Assembly: GCF_039645585.1 (NCBI RefSeq)
Contig: NZ_CP147915.1
Location: forward strand, 2,294,001-2,358,000
Length of the DNA stretch: 64,000 nucleotides
Origin: Sulfurimonas sp. HSL-1656
GTDB lineage: Bacteria; Campylobacterota; Campylobacteria; Campylobacterales; Sulfurimonadaceae
Direction: 5' to 3'
Shown: piece after piece, positions 30,353-38,719 of the stretch
Layout of the letters: every line of letters begins with the position of its first letter
Numbering within the stretch: the first letter of the stretch is position 1
Position numbers and translations under genes: made by a program
The notes under the pieces: generated by a model
Told to the model about the DNA's origin: nothing
Database searches by the model: none
Seen by the model: the letters and a program-made list of their open reading frames with translations, nothing else

Positions 30353-31120
30353 TTATGCTTCCTCTGTCGTTGTTTCTTCTGCTGCGGCTTCTACAGTTTC
30401 CGCCGCTTCAGCTTCTTCGCCTTCCGCTTCCGCGTTGTCGGCGATCATCGCTTTACCTTCGTTAACTGCTGCCGCCATCTCTTTACAGAAAAGCTGGATA
30501 GAGCGGATCGCGTCATCGTTACCCGGGATCGGGAAGTCGATCAGGTCCGGATCACAGTTTGTATCGAGCGGTGCAACAACCGGGATACCGAGGTTGCGTG
30601 CTTCTTTAACGGCGATGTGCTCTTTGACGGCGTCAACGACGAACATCATGTCCGGCAGTTTTTTCATATCGCGGATACCGCCGAGGTAGGACTCGAGCTT
30701 CTCTTTCGTACGTGCCATCATCAGCGCTTCTTTTTTGGTCAGAAGGTTGATCTGGCCGCTCTCTTGCATCTGCTCGATGACTTCAAGCTTGCGCAGAGAC
30801 TTCTGGATCGTCGGGAAGTTCGTCAGCATACCGCCGAGCCAGCGGTTGTCGACGTAAGGCATACCGCAGCTCTCAGCCGCTTCTTTGATGGCAACGCGTG
30901 CCTGCTTCTTCGTACCGACGAACATGACGGTTTTGCCTTCGGCAGCAGCATCAACGACGATCTGGTACGTGTTGCGGAAATAGCGCAGCGTCTTCTGCAG
31001 GTCGATGATGTAAATGTTCTTGCGGACACCGAAGATGTATTTTTTCATTTTCGGGTTCCAGCGGCGTGTCTGGTGACCGAAGTGGACACCGCATTCGAGA
31101 AGGTCTTTCATAGTTACCAT
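30353..31120 (-). CDS. rpsB: Small ribosomal subunit protein S2
   Basis: 255 residues from the ATG of '[25 protein letters not shown]', the canonical start; 12 upstream codons belong to the leader. Signatures 'LFVGTKKQA'-type ('[20 protein letters not shown]') and '[31 protein letters not shown]'. Acidic Glu/Ala-rich C-terminal tail. AAAGGACC precedes the start. A 21-bp palindrome lies in the leader. Confidence 0.97.
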   Translation of the reverse strand: MVTMKDLLECGVHFGHQTRRWNPKMKKYIFGVRKNIYIIDLQKTLRYFRNTYQIVVDAAAEGKTVMFVGTKKQARVAIKEAAESCGMPYVDNRWLGGMLTNFPTIQKSLRKLEVIEQMQESGQINLLTKKEALMMARTKEKLESYLGGIRDMKKLPDMMFVVDAVKEHIAVKEARNLGIPVVAPLDTNCDPDLIDFPIPGNDDAIRSIQLFCKEMAAAVNEGKAMIADNAEAEGEEAEAAETVEAAAEETTTEEA

Positions 31121-31138
31121 AATTATGGTCCTTTCAGC

Positions 31139-31159
31139 ATCGTGCCCCGGGGGCACGAT
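31139..31159 (-). promoter_or_regulatory. Palindrome in rpsB leader
   Basis: ATCGTGCCCC-C/G-GGGGCACGAT: perfect 10-bp arms around one base, 18 bp upstream of the rpsB start and just before its Shine-Dalgarno. No U-run on the rpsB strand. It may be the site of S2 autoregulation or a protein-binding palindrome; inference. The remaining ~340 bp to the porin start hold no gene, but AT-rich promoter-like sequence for the porin. Confidence 0.5.
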
Positions 31160-31495
31160 TAAATGTAAAAAATACCGGTTCGCTTCAATGCCCCCGGCAG
31201 TCCTCTTCTATTTTTTCAGACGAGGCTGCACCGGTTTTTGGGTTTGGCACCTGAGATCTTGTTCCCCGGCATTCCAACAGAACGCATGGAGAAAATCGCG
31301 GAATTTTATCTTATAAAGACTTAAGTAATAGTTAAGCATACATATTGATATCTCCTCCCGTTTCACCGCTGTTAATTTCAATTGCGCTTTATATTTATTC
31401 TGGTAGGCTGTGTAATACTATTGTGATTAATTCGTTTTTCTTATGTTAAGGATTAGATGTCCGGAAAAACGATACACATGTTCAAGGAGATAATA

Positions 31496-33103
31496 ATGAA
31501 AACACCGTTGATCCTTTCCGTTGCCGCTGCGGCGATTCTGAGCGTCGGCCTCCAGGCCGATGAAACGACCGACCGCATGGAGGCGATGGAGGCCCAGATC
31601 GAGGCGCTGCAGGCGGAGCTTTCCGCCATGAAAGATGCCAAAGCCGACACAGCGGAAGCGGCGGTAGACGATGAAGAAGGCAGCGAAGAGGAAGGCGATG
31701 AGACCGATGAGCGTCTGACCGACCTCGAGGAACAGGTCAGCACGATCAACAAAAATACGTCGGGGAGCCACCTCAAGTTCGGCGTCGATTTCCGCACGGC
31801 CGTCGACAACCTGAACTACGAAATGGCCGGCAAGGCCTACAATCCGGACACGATGGCCTTTGACGGCGACGACACACAGAGCAACGACGCTTTCCTGACC
31901 AACCGCCTCTGGCTCAACATGGAGTGGCTGGCAACGGAAAATATGAGCTTCACCGGCCAGCTCGCCTACAACAAGGCCTACGGCTACCGCAGCGGGTTCA
32001 ATGGCGGTTACCCCGGTTTCGAGACCTTTGACTGGATCACGAACGAAAATGCCTATGACGACGTTGTCCGTGTCCGTTCCGCGTATTTCTTCTACCGCAA
32101 CGACACCTTCCTCGGTGCGGACATCCCCTGGACCTTCAGCATCGGCCGCCGCCCCTCTACGAACGGCCACCTCATCAACCTGCGCGACGATGACCGCCCT
32201 GCGTCACCGATGGGGCACAACATCAACGTCGAATTTGACGGCATGAGTTCCAAGTTCAGCTTTGAGGAGCTCACCGGTATCGACGGGATGTACATCAAGT
32301 TCTGCGCCGGCCGCGGCGGCACGAATGCCAACGCGAAGTTCTTTACGGTCAGCATGGAGAACAACAATACCCTGGGCACGGCGGCACCTTATGCCAAGAA
32401 TGACGCCGACCTCCCCGACATCGACCTGGGCGGCGTGATCTTCGTCCCCTACGATGACGGTCAGTACAGCCTCGGCACGCAGTACTACTATGCCACACAC
32501 CTCATCGACGCTTCCGTTACCCCGACTCCGGGCGGGTACGTCTTTAACGGGATGGAGGACGTCGGGAGCATGCACGCCGTCACGGCGAACTTCATGATCA
32601 ACGGTATTGGCAACGGTTGGAGCGACTTCCTCGACGATACGGTCTTCTTCGCCAGCGGCGCGATGAGCATCACCGATCCCAAAGAGAACGGCCAGGGGAT
32701 GCTGGGCTCCACCGACAGCAAAACCGGTTCGTCCTACTGGGTCGGGCTCCAGGTCCCGACGCTGTTCACCGATATGGGACGCATCGGCTTCGAATACAAC
32801 CACGGTGACAAGTACTGGCGTTCCATTACCTACGCGGAGGATACGAACATCGGTTCCAAAGTCGCCGCACGCGGTAATGCTTATGAGGCCTACTATACGG
32901 ACTACCTCATCGAAGATGTCTTCAGCTTCCAGATCCGCTATACGTACATCGACTACGAGTACACCGGTTCAAACGGCTTCTTCGGTACCGCAACGGGTGA
33001 GCCGCTCAAGATCGAAGATCTCGCGACGACCAATCCGGGACTGGCCAGCGTCACCGTCGACAAGGCCCAGGACATCCGCTTCTACCTGCGCTACCGCTAC
33101 TAA
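31496..33103 (+). CDS. DUF3373 outer-membrane protein
   Basis: 535 residues from the ATG after AAGGAGATAATA (13 upstream codons discarded). Signal peptide to about residue 20 (AAAAILSVGLQADE), a short coiled coil 'MEAMEAQIEALQAELSAM', an acidic linker, then a long aromatic beta-barrel region ending in an aromatic Tyr ('FYLRYRY'). The DUF3373 family is typical of sulphur- and hydrogen-oxidising Campylobacterota. It is probably a trimeric-porin-like channel. Own promoter region upstream, divergent from rpsB. Confidence 0.85.
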   Translation: MKTPLILSVAAAAILSVGLQADETTDRMEAMEAQIEALQAELSAMKDAKADTAEAAVDDEEGSEEEGDETDERLTDLEEQVSTINKNTSGSHLKFGVDFRTAVDNLNYEMAGKAYNPDTMAFDGDDTQSNDAFLTNRLWLNMEWLATENMSFTGQLAYNKAYGYRSGFNGGYPGFETFDWITNENAYDDVVRVRSAYFFYRNDTFLGADIPWTFSIGRRPSTNGHLINLRDDDRPASPMGHNINVEFDGMSSKFSFEELTGIDGMYIKFCAGRGGTNANAKFFTVSMENNNTLGTAAPYAKNDADLPDIDLGGVIFVPYDDGQYSLGTQYYYATHLIDASVTPTPGGYVFNGMEDVGSMHAVTANFMINGIGNGWSDFLDDTVFFASGAMSITDPKENGQGMLGSTDSKTGSSYWVGLQVPTLFTDMGRIGFEYNHGDKYWRSITYAEDTNIGSKVAARGNAYEAYYTDYLIEDVFSFQIRYTYIDYEYTGSNGFFGTATGEPLKIEDLATTNPGLASVTVDKAQDIRFYLRYRY

Positions 33104-33161
33104 GCGCCTGCCCTCCGGGCGGTGCCTTGTAACGTTTTACGTCGCCAACGGAAAAAATCCT

Positions 33162-33668
33162 TTAGCTGTTCTGCAGCTCCGCCAGCTTCTTCTTCACCTC
33201 TTCGACATGCACGATCTCGTACTTCTCACCGTTCTTTGAACGTTTCTGACGGACTTTGACATTCCCCCATGCCGCGGCAACCTTTCCTTGCGGATCGATG
33301 ATATAGGTCGTACGGACGATCCCCATATACTCTTTGCCGTAGTTCTTCTTCAAAGCCCAGACGCCGTAATCTTCCATCATGGTATGCTCCGGGTCGCTGA
33401 GCAGGGTGATCTTCAGCGACTGCTTCTCGATAAAGCCGCGGTGGACCTTGGGCGAATCGGCGCTGACGCCGAAGATGGCGGCATTCAGCCCCTTGAATTC
33501 GGGCAGCTGTTCGGTAAAGTCGCACGCTTCGGTCGTACAGCCGGGCGTATTGTCCTTGGGATAGAAGTAGAGCACGATCCACTTTCCTTTGAGATCGCGC
33601 GAACAGATCTCCACCTCGTCCTGGTTCTCCAGGCAAAAATCCGGTGCAACGGTTCCGACTTCAAGCAT
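33162..33668 (-). CDS. bcp: Bcp-type thioredoxin-dependent peroxiredoxin
   Basis: 168 residues from ATG ('MLEVGTVAPDFCLENQ'); the ~54 upstream codons are not conserved-looking. Peroxidatic Cys in 'YFYPKDNTPGCTTEACDF' (residues ~38-55), with the second Cys 5 residues later as in atypical 2-Cys Bcp. It reduces peroxides with electrons from thioredoxin, whose genes are also in this window. Convergent with the porin. Confidence 0.93.
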   Translation of the reverse strand: MLEVGTVAPDFCLENQDEVEICSRDLKGKWIVLYFYPKDNTPGCTTEACDFTEQLPEFKGLNAAIFGVSADSPKVHRGFIEKQSLKITLLSDPEHTMMEDYGVWALKKNYGKEYMGIVRTTYIIDPQGKVAAAWGNVKVRQKRSKNGEKYEIVHVEEVKKKLAELQNS

Positions 33669-33749
33669 TATTTTGTCCTTTATTTTTTGATGAATCATAG
33701 CATAGGTGCCAAGTGCAGCAACCATTCCTTCCCCGCAAAACCAATCGAA

Positions 33750-34067
33750 AGAGCTTCGGTTCCCGAAGCGCATAAAATCGATAGGCACCCTGCCGTTAAG
33801 CGTGCCGTGAAAGCCGCTGCGGAGGCACAAAGCCGGGAGCAGCGTGCGATTCGCGCAACGACGATTTTCTTTGGTTTCGTTTCTTTGTAAAAAGAAAGGA
33901 AAAGGAAAGACTCTTTGCCACTTTTTTAGAAAAAGTAGCGCAAAAAGCGGCCTTTCGCGAATCGCTCATCCCTCCCGGCTTTATGCCTCCGGGATGGCTT
34001 ACAAAGAGCGCTCAAAGCCAATTCCTGATTTGATTGAATGCGCTTCGACGTGTCGAAGCTTTTTTCC
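33750..34067. repeat. Dispersed palindromic repeat A, copy 2
   Basis: Same element as 24367-24682, same orientation, with a few indels in the A/T-rich centre. Terminal palindrome GAGCTTCGGTTCCCGAAGC is altered relative to copy 1 but still self-complementary, which suggests selection on structure. It fills most of the 445-bp gap between bcp and the DUF523 gene. Confidence 0.85.
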
Positions 34068-34113
34068 AATCGGTTTTGTTTCTTTGTAAAAGAAAGGAAA
34101 AGAACAACGGGAC

Positions 34114-34557
34114 CTATAAACTATTCTCGTCGACGATACTGATATCGGGAAAGGCATGCAGCAGCAGGTCTGCCGCAACGCCGTTGCCTTTGGCGATCTC
34201 GTTGCCCGCCTCGTCCAGAACAGGCGTCGTGCCGATCCCGCAGCTGGGGGATTTCGATTTGAGGATGACCGCCGTTGCATCCGGGTGCGCCTTGATCAGC
34301 GCCTCGGTCTGTTCGACCAGCGCCTTAGTCACGTCGGTACCGTCCGCATCCTTTTTCACGCGCAGGCCGTGATCCTCGGTCGCGACGACGCTGATCCGCC
34401 CGCGGGGTGTCCCCAGGACCGGGGCTTCCGGACAGAAGGGAATGACCTCTTTGTCTGCCAGAAAGGCGAGAACGCCGTCATCTTTTTTAGTAGCTCCATC
34501 ATATCGGCATTTTTCGCCCAGCAGACAGGCAGAGACAATCACCTTTTCCTTCCTCAT
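34114..34557 (-). CDS. DUF523 family protein
   Basis: 147 residues from 'MRKEKVIVSACLLGEKCRYDG'; an ATG four codons upstream overlaps the previous stop (TAATG) and may be used instead. DUF523 signatures: SACLLGEKCRYDG, 'CPEAPVLGTPRGRI', 'ILKSKSPSCGIG'. The conserved Cys residues suggest metal or Fe-S binding; function unknown. Directly downstream of a 38-codon partial copy of its own 5' end. Confidence 0.88.
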   Translation of the reverse strand: MRKEKVIVSACLLGEKCRYDGATKKDDGVLAFLADKEVIPFCPEAPVLGTPRGRISVVATEDHGLRVKKDADGTDVTKALVEQTEALIKAHPDATAVILKSKSPSCGIGTTPVLDEAGNEIAKGNGVAADLLLHAFPDISIVDENSL

Positions 34558-34568
34558 ATTCCATCCCA

Positions 34569-34685
34569 TTAAACTATCTTACTCTGAAAAATCGTGAGGT
34601 TGCTCACGATTCTTTCCGAGATATCATCATATCTACAAGCTTCTCCCAGCAGACAGGCGGAGACGATCACCTTCTCTTTTTGCAT
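34569..34685 (-). pseudogene. Truncated duplicate of DUF523 5' end
   Basis: ATG frame of 38 codons reading MQKEKVIVSACLLGEACRYD, nearly identical to the N-terminus of the next gene (19 of the first 21 positions similar). It then diverges and ends in TAA, overlapping the next ATG. Its DNA also matches over ~50 bp. It is a tandem partial duplication, either a remnant or a translated micro-ORF coupled to DUF523. Confidence 0.7.
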
Positions 34686-34689
34686 GGCA

Positions 34690-36105
34690 CTACGCGATGA
34701 CGACCGATTTGAGTTCCGTCATCTCCTCGATGGCGAACCGCGGTCCCTCGCGGCCGACGCCGCTGAGTTTGACCCCGCCGTAGGGCTGGATGTCGAAACG
34801 CAGGGTCGGCATGTCGTTGATGACGATCCCGCCCGCCTCGAGTTCGCTGATCGCGCGCTGCGTCAGTGCCAGGTCGTTGGTAAAGAGGGAGAACTGGAGC
34901 CCGTAGGGCGAATCGTTCATCCGGGGAGCGGCGTCATCGAAACCGTCAACCTTCACCAGGGAGACGATCGGCGCAAAAACCTCTTCGCAGACGATCGCCA
35001 TATCGTCGGTGACATCCGCCATGACGGTCGGGTAGAACATCGTCCCCTCGCACTTCACCTCCGTCATCGGACGGGCCCCTTCGTCGATGGCGCTCTGCAC
35101 CCAGGAGAGCGCCCGCTCCGCCGACTCCTCGTTGATGAGCGGTCCCATGAAGGTATCGTCTTCGTAGGGCGATCCGACAACGAGCTTCTGCGTCGCTTCG
35201 GCCATTTTCTGCGCAAACACGTCGTAGACGTCACTGTGGACATAGATGCGCTGCAGCGAGATGCAGACCTGCCCGGAGTTGACAAAGGCCCCGAGCGCAC
35301 AGCGCTGCGCGGCAAGATCAAGGTCGGCACTCTTGTCGATGAAGGTTGCCGCGTTGCCGCCCAGCTCCAGGCTCACCTTTTTGATCCCGGCACTCTTGGT
35401 GATGATGTTGCCGACCGGAACGGAACCGGTAAAGCTGATCTTGCGCGGGATATCGCTGCCGACCAGGGTGCTGCCGACTTCGGCATCGCCGTAGACGACG
35501 CTCAGCGCGTCTTTGACCGCATGGGGGCTCTCGATGAATAGTTTGGCGAACTTGTAGGCCGTCAGCGGCGCTTCCGGTGTCGGCTTGAGCACGACCGTAT
35601 TGCCGGCAACGAGGGCCGGGGCGAGCTTGTGCGCCACCAGGTTCAGCGGGAAGTTGAAGGGGGTAATCGCCGCGATAACGCCGACGGGTTCGCGGATGTA
35701 GAAGGCCGTCGTCTTACGCCCGCTGGGCATCGCATCGGTGTTGATGGTTTCGCCGTGCATGGTGCGCATGGTCTCGGCGGCGAGGGTGACCGTTTCGATG
35801 CAGCGCTCCACCTCGACCCGGGCGAACGCGATCGGTTTGCCGACCTCGTCCGTGATCGTCTTGGCAATATCCTCTTTCTGTTCCCGCAGCTTTGCCGCCA
35901 CGTCATGCAGCCAGTCGCAGCGCTGCGACAGCGTCGACACTTTAGCTGCTTTTGCGGCCGCTTTGGCGATCTCCAGTGCCCGCCGTGTCTCTTCCGCGCC
36001 GCAGTGCGGTGCCTTTGAAACGACCCGGCCGTCAAAGGGGCTGCAGCGCTCCGTCCAGCTTCCCGTCACCGCTTCGTTTGAACCGAAAAATACCTTTGCT
36101 TCCAT
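34690..36105 (-). CDS. Aldehyde dehydrogenase family protein
   Basis: 471 residues from ATG ('MEAKVFFGSNEAVTGSW'). Motifs: 'ITPFNFPLNLVAHKLAPALVAGNTVVLKPT' (cofactor), 'SFTGSVPVG', 'VSLELGGNAATFID' with catalytic Glu (~residue 247) and 'AFVNSGQVCISLQRIYV' with nucleophile Cys (~281). NAD(P)-dependent oxidation of an aldehyde; the closest named relatives are lactaldehyde or succinate-semialdehyde types, but the substrate cannot be read. Single gene. Confidence 0.93.
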   Translation of the reverse strand: MEAKVFFGSNEAVTGSWTERCSPFDGRVVSKAPHCGAEETRRALEIAKAAAKAAKVSTLSQRCDWLHDVAAKLREQKEDIAKTITDEVGKPIAFARVEVERCIETVTLAAETMRTMHGETINTDAMPSGRKTTAFYIREPVGVIAAITPFNFPLNLVAHKLAPALVAGNTVVLKPTPEAPLTAYKFAKLFIESPHAVKDALSVVYGDAEVGSTLVGSDIPRKISFTGSVPVGNIITKSAGIKKVSLELGGNAATFIDKSADLDLAAQRCALGAFVNSGQVCISLQRIYVHSDVYDVFAQKMAEATQKLVVGSPYEDDTFMGPLINEESAERALSWVQSAIDEGARPMTEVKCEGTMFYPTVMADVTDDMAIVCEEVFAPIVSLVKVDGFDDAAPRMNDSPYGLQFSLFTNDLALTQRAISELEAGGIVINDMPTLRFDIQPYGGVKLSGVGREGPRFAIEEMTELKSVVIA

Positions 36106-36257
36106 CGTCCGCTCCCAGATGTAAAGAGTGTTTCCATTATACAAAGCGCCCCGTTAAGCCATGGATTCTTCCCGGCCTTTACGCTGATTTTAGAAAAAAC
36201 CTTTTACAATCGAAACAAAAAATGCGGCATCTCCCGAATGCCGCCGTGAGGAAAACG

Positions 36258-36707
36258 ATGCTTAACCTTGAAATCATGCCCGGCCAGCTCGGCGTCCGTC
36301 CCCCGGTGACCAAACCCCACCCCGGCTTCTACCCGCAGGTCGGCGAAGAACGCTTCCGCAAGCTCGTCGACGACCACTACGAACTGATCCGCGACAGCGA
36401 TATCGCCTTTTTGTTCCCCGTCAACGACGAAGACGATTTCCAGCAGGCCAAGAACAATGCCGCCGACTTCTTTATCCAGATCTGCGGCGGCCCGGACTAC
36501 TTCAACCAGCACCGCGGCGAACCGAGAATGGTCGGCCGCCATGCCCCCTTCCGCATCGACGAAGCTGCCCGCCGCCGCTGGCTGGAGTTTTACGCCCAGC
36601 TGCTGCCCCAGCTCGTCGAAGAGGGCATAGACGAAGCCTACGTCCAGTCCTTCTGGGACTACATCAACGTCTTCTCAGGATGGATGATCAACACCCCCTC
36701 CGCTTAA
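36258..36707 (+). CDS. Truncated haemoglobin-like globin
   Basis: 149 residues. 'FRKLVDDHYELIRDSDIAFLFP' (helix B/CD), 'ADFFIQICGGPDYFNQHRGEPRMVGRHAPFRID' with proximal His in GRHAPF, and 'SFWDYINVFSGWMIN' at the end match single-domain globins common in Campylobacterota. Probably O2/NO handling. Its stop codon is the first three bases of a 7-bp tandem array. Confidence 0.85.
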   Translation: MLNLEIMPGQLGVRPPVTKPHPGFYPQVGEERFRKLVDDHYELIRDSDIAFLFPVNDEDDFQQAKNNAADFFIQICGGPDYFNQHRGEPRMVGRHAPFRIDEAARRRWLEFYAQLLPQLVEEGIDEAYVQSFWDYINVFSGWMINTPSA

Positions 36708-36795
36708 GTGCTAAGTGCTAAGTGCTAAGTGCTAAGTGCTAAGTGCTAAGTGCTAAGTGCTAAGTGCTAAGTGCTAAGTGCTAAGTGCTAAGTGA
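36705..36795. repeat. 7-bp tandem array (TAAGTGC)12
   Basis: Twelve perfect TAAGTGC units (36705-36788), then one TAAGTGA that leads into repeat B. The first unit supplies the globin stop codon. Single copies of the unit also flank repeat B at 46822 and 46862. Copy number is probably variable by slippage. Confidence 0.95.
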
Positions 36796-37000
36796 AGGGT
36801 GTGACAATCCGTTTCTTTTGTCAAGCTAGAAACGATAATTAGCGGTCGAGCGAATCTGTGATGCATGGCATGTCCCGAAAGCGACAGCCTTTTATCCTTT
36901 TTTCTTCCCGGTTCGGCTTCTTTTTTGGATAAGCATAAGTGCTAAAGCACAATACATGCGAGGCACTAAATGCCGAGTCGTAAAAAAGAAGGGGAACAAA
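36787..37000. repeat. Dispersed repeat B, copy 1
   Basis: Shares with 46861-47028 blocks such as GCTAAGTGAAG, TGTCAAG, GATAATTAGCG, ATGTCCCGAA, TTCTTCCCGGTTCGGCTTCTT and AAGAAGGGGAACAA. Copy 1 has ~45 extra bp (36930-36980) with small hairpins. No ORF. Together with the 7-bp array it fills the 383-bp gap before ade. Confidence 0.8.
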
Positions 37001-37090
37001 ACACCAATAAGAAAACGATAACGCCCCAAGTAATCCCCCCTTTATCCCATCTATGCAAAAATGTACCCGACTAAAAAGGGGTGCAAAATC

Positions 37091-38719
37091 ATGATAATCG
37101 AATCAAACTACGTCGATATCCGCCGCCGCGAGATCTACCCCGCCAAAGTCGTCATTGAAAGCGGCGTTATCGATTCCATCACGCGGATCGACACCCCCTG
37201 CTCCACCTACCTCCTCCCCGGTTTCATCGACGCACATATCCACATTGAAAGCTCCATGCTCCCGCCGAGCGAATTCGCCCGCCTCGCCACGCTCCACGGC
37301 ACCGTGGCGACCGTCTCCGACCCCCACGAGATCGCCAACGTCCTCGGGATCAAAGGCGTGGAGTTCATGCTGGAGAATGCCCAGAAGGTCCCCTTCCATT
37401 TCGCCTTCGGGGCCTCCCCCTGCGTCCCGGCGACCCCCTTTGAGACGAGCGGCGCGGCCCTCGGCATCGAGGAGGTGAAAACACTGCTGATGAACCCGCA
37501 GATCGGCTACCTCAGCGAGGTGATGAACTTCCCCGGGGTCATCGCCGGCGACGCGGAGATACTTGCCAAAATCGCGGCCGCGAAAGCGCTGGGCAAACCC
37601 GTCGACGGCCACTCCCCCGGCCTGCGCGGCGACGACCTGAAACGCTACATCGCCACCGGCATCACGACCGACCATGAGGCCTTCACCTACGAAGAGGGGC
37701 TGGAGAAGGTGCAGTCGGGGATGAAGATCCTCATCCGTGAAGGCTCCGCCGCGAAAAACTTCGAAGCCCTTGCCCCGCTGATAGGCGAATACCCCGAAAT
37801 GCTGATGTTCTGCAGCGACGACCGCCACCCCGACGACCTCCGCCGCGAACACATCAACGCCCTCGTACGGCGTGCCGTTGCAAAGGGGTATGACCTTTTC
37901 GACGCGCTCCGTATCGCCTGCCTCAACCCCATTGAACACTACGGCCTCGGCGTCGGGACGCTGCGGCCGGGGGAGAGCGCCGACCTCATCGAAGTCGACA
38001 ACCTGGAGGGTTTCACCGTTCTGCGCACCGTGATCGGCGGCCGAACAGTTGCCGAAAAAGGCAGGAGCCTGATCCCCTCCGTGCCGCTGCCGGAGCTCAA
38101 CAACTTCCATACGGCGCCGAAGCGGCCGGGGGATTTCGCCCTCCCCTCCTGTGACACTGCGGAGGTGATCCAGGCCGTCGACGGCGAACTGGTCACCCAC
38201 GAGATGATCGTCTCGCTGAAAAACGTTCCCGCCCGCCGCATCGGTGACCCCGACCACGACATTCTCAAAATTGCCGTCGTCAACCGTTACGAAGACACCC
38301 CGCCCGCCGTCGCCTATGTGAACGGTTTCGGGCTCAAAGCGGGGGCCATCGCCTCCAGTGTCGCCCATGATTCACACAACATCATCGCCGTCGGCTGCAG
38401 CGACGAAGCTATCGCCAAAGCCGTGAATCTCGTGATCTGTGCCGAAGGCGGCATCTGCGCCTTGAACGCTTCCGAGCAGCATCTCCTCCCGCTGCGTATC
38501 GCCGGGATTATGAGCGGGGAGGACGGCTTCAAAGTCGCTGAACAGTACGAAGCCCTGGATCGCTTCGTCAAAAGCGCGCTGGGTTCGAAATTGCATGCAC
38601 CGTTTATGACGCTTTCGTTTATGGCGCTGCTCGTCATCCCCGAGCTCAAGCTCAGCGACAAAGGGCTCTTCGACGCGCGGAGCTTCCACTTCATCAAAGG
38701 GTGCAAATTAGAACCATGA
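37091..38719 (+). CDS. ade: Adenine deaminase
   Basis: 542 residues from ATG after AAGGGG. Amidohydrolase metal site 'PGFIDAHIHIESSML' (~residues 45-59), 'DGHSPGLRGDDL' and 'SDDRHPDDL'; the AdeC C-terminal domain has 'HDSHNIIAVGCSDE'. Converts adenine to hypoxanthine and ammonia. It overlaps the permease start (ATGA), so uptake and deamination are translated together. Convergent with the xanthine dehydrogenase operon, which would use the product. Confidence 0.95.
   Translation: MIIESNYVDIRRREIYPAKVVIESGVIDSITRIDTPCSTYLLPGFIDAHIHIESSMLPPSEFARLATLHGTVATVSDPHEIANVLGIKGVEFMLENAQKVPFHFAFGASPCVPATPFETSGAALGIEEVKTLLMNPQIGYLSEVMNFPGVIAGDAEILAKIAAAKALGKPVDGHSPGLRGDDLKRYIATGITTDHEAFTYEEGLEKVQSGMKILIREGSAAKNFEALAPLIGEYPEMLMFCSDDRHPDDLRREHINALVRRAVAKGYDLFDALRIACLNPIEHYGLGVGTLRPGESADLIEVDNLEGFTVLRTVIGGRTVAEKGRSLIPSVPLPELNNFHTAPKRPGDFALPSCDTAEVIQAVDGELVTHEMIVSLKNVPARRIGDPDHDILKIAVVNRYEDTPPAVAYVNGFGLKAGAIASSVAHDSHNIIAVGCSDEAIAKAVNLVICAEGGICALNASEQHLLPLRIAGIMSGEDGFKVAEQYEALDRFVKSALGSKLHAPFMTLSFMALLVIPELKLSDKGLFDARSFHFIKGCKLEP

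Noticed and set aside
34690-36105. Succinate-semialdehyde dehydrogenase (specific call)
   Set aside because: Catalytic Cys and Glu are present, but no substrate-defining context; a family-level name is safer.
36705-36795. Possible CRISPR or integron-type array
   Set aside because: A 7-bp uninterrupted tandem repeat has no spacers or recombination sites.
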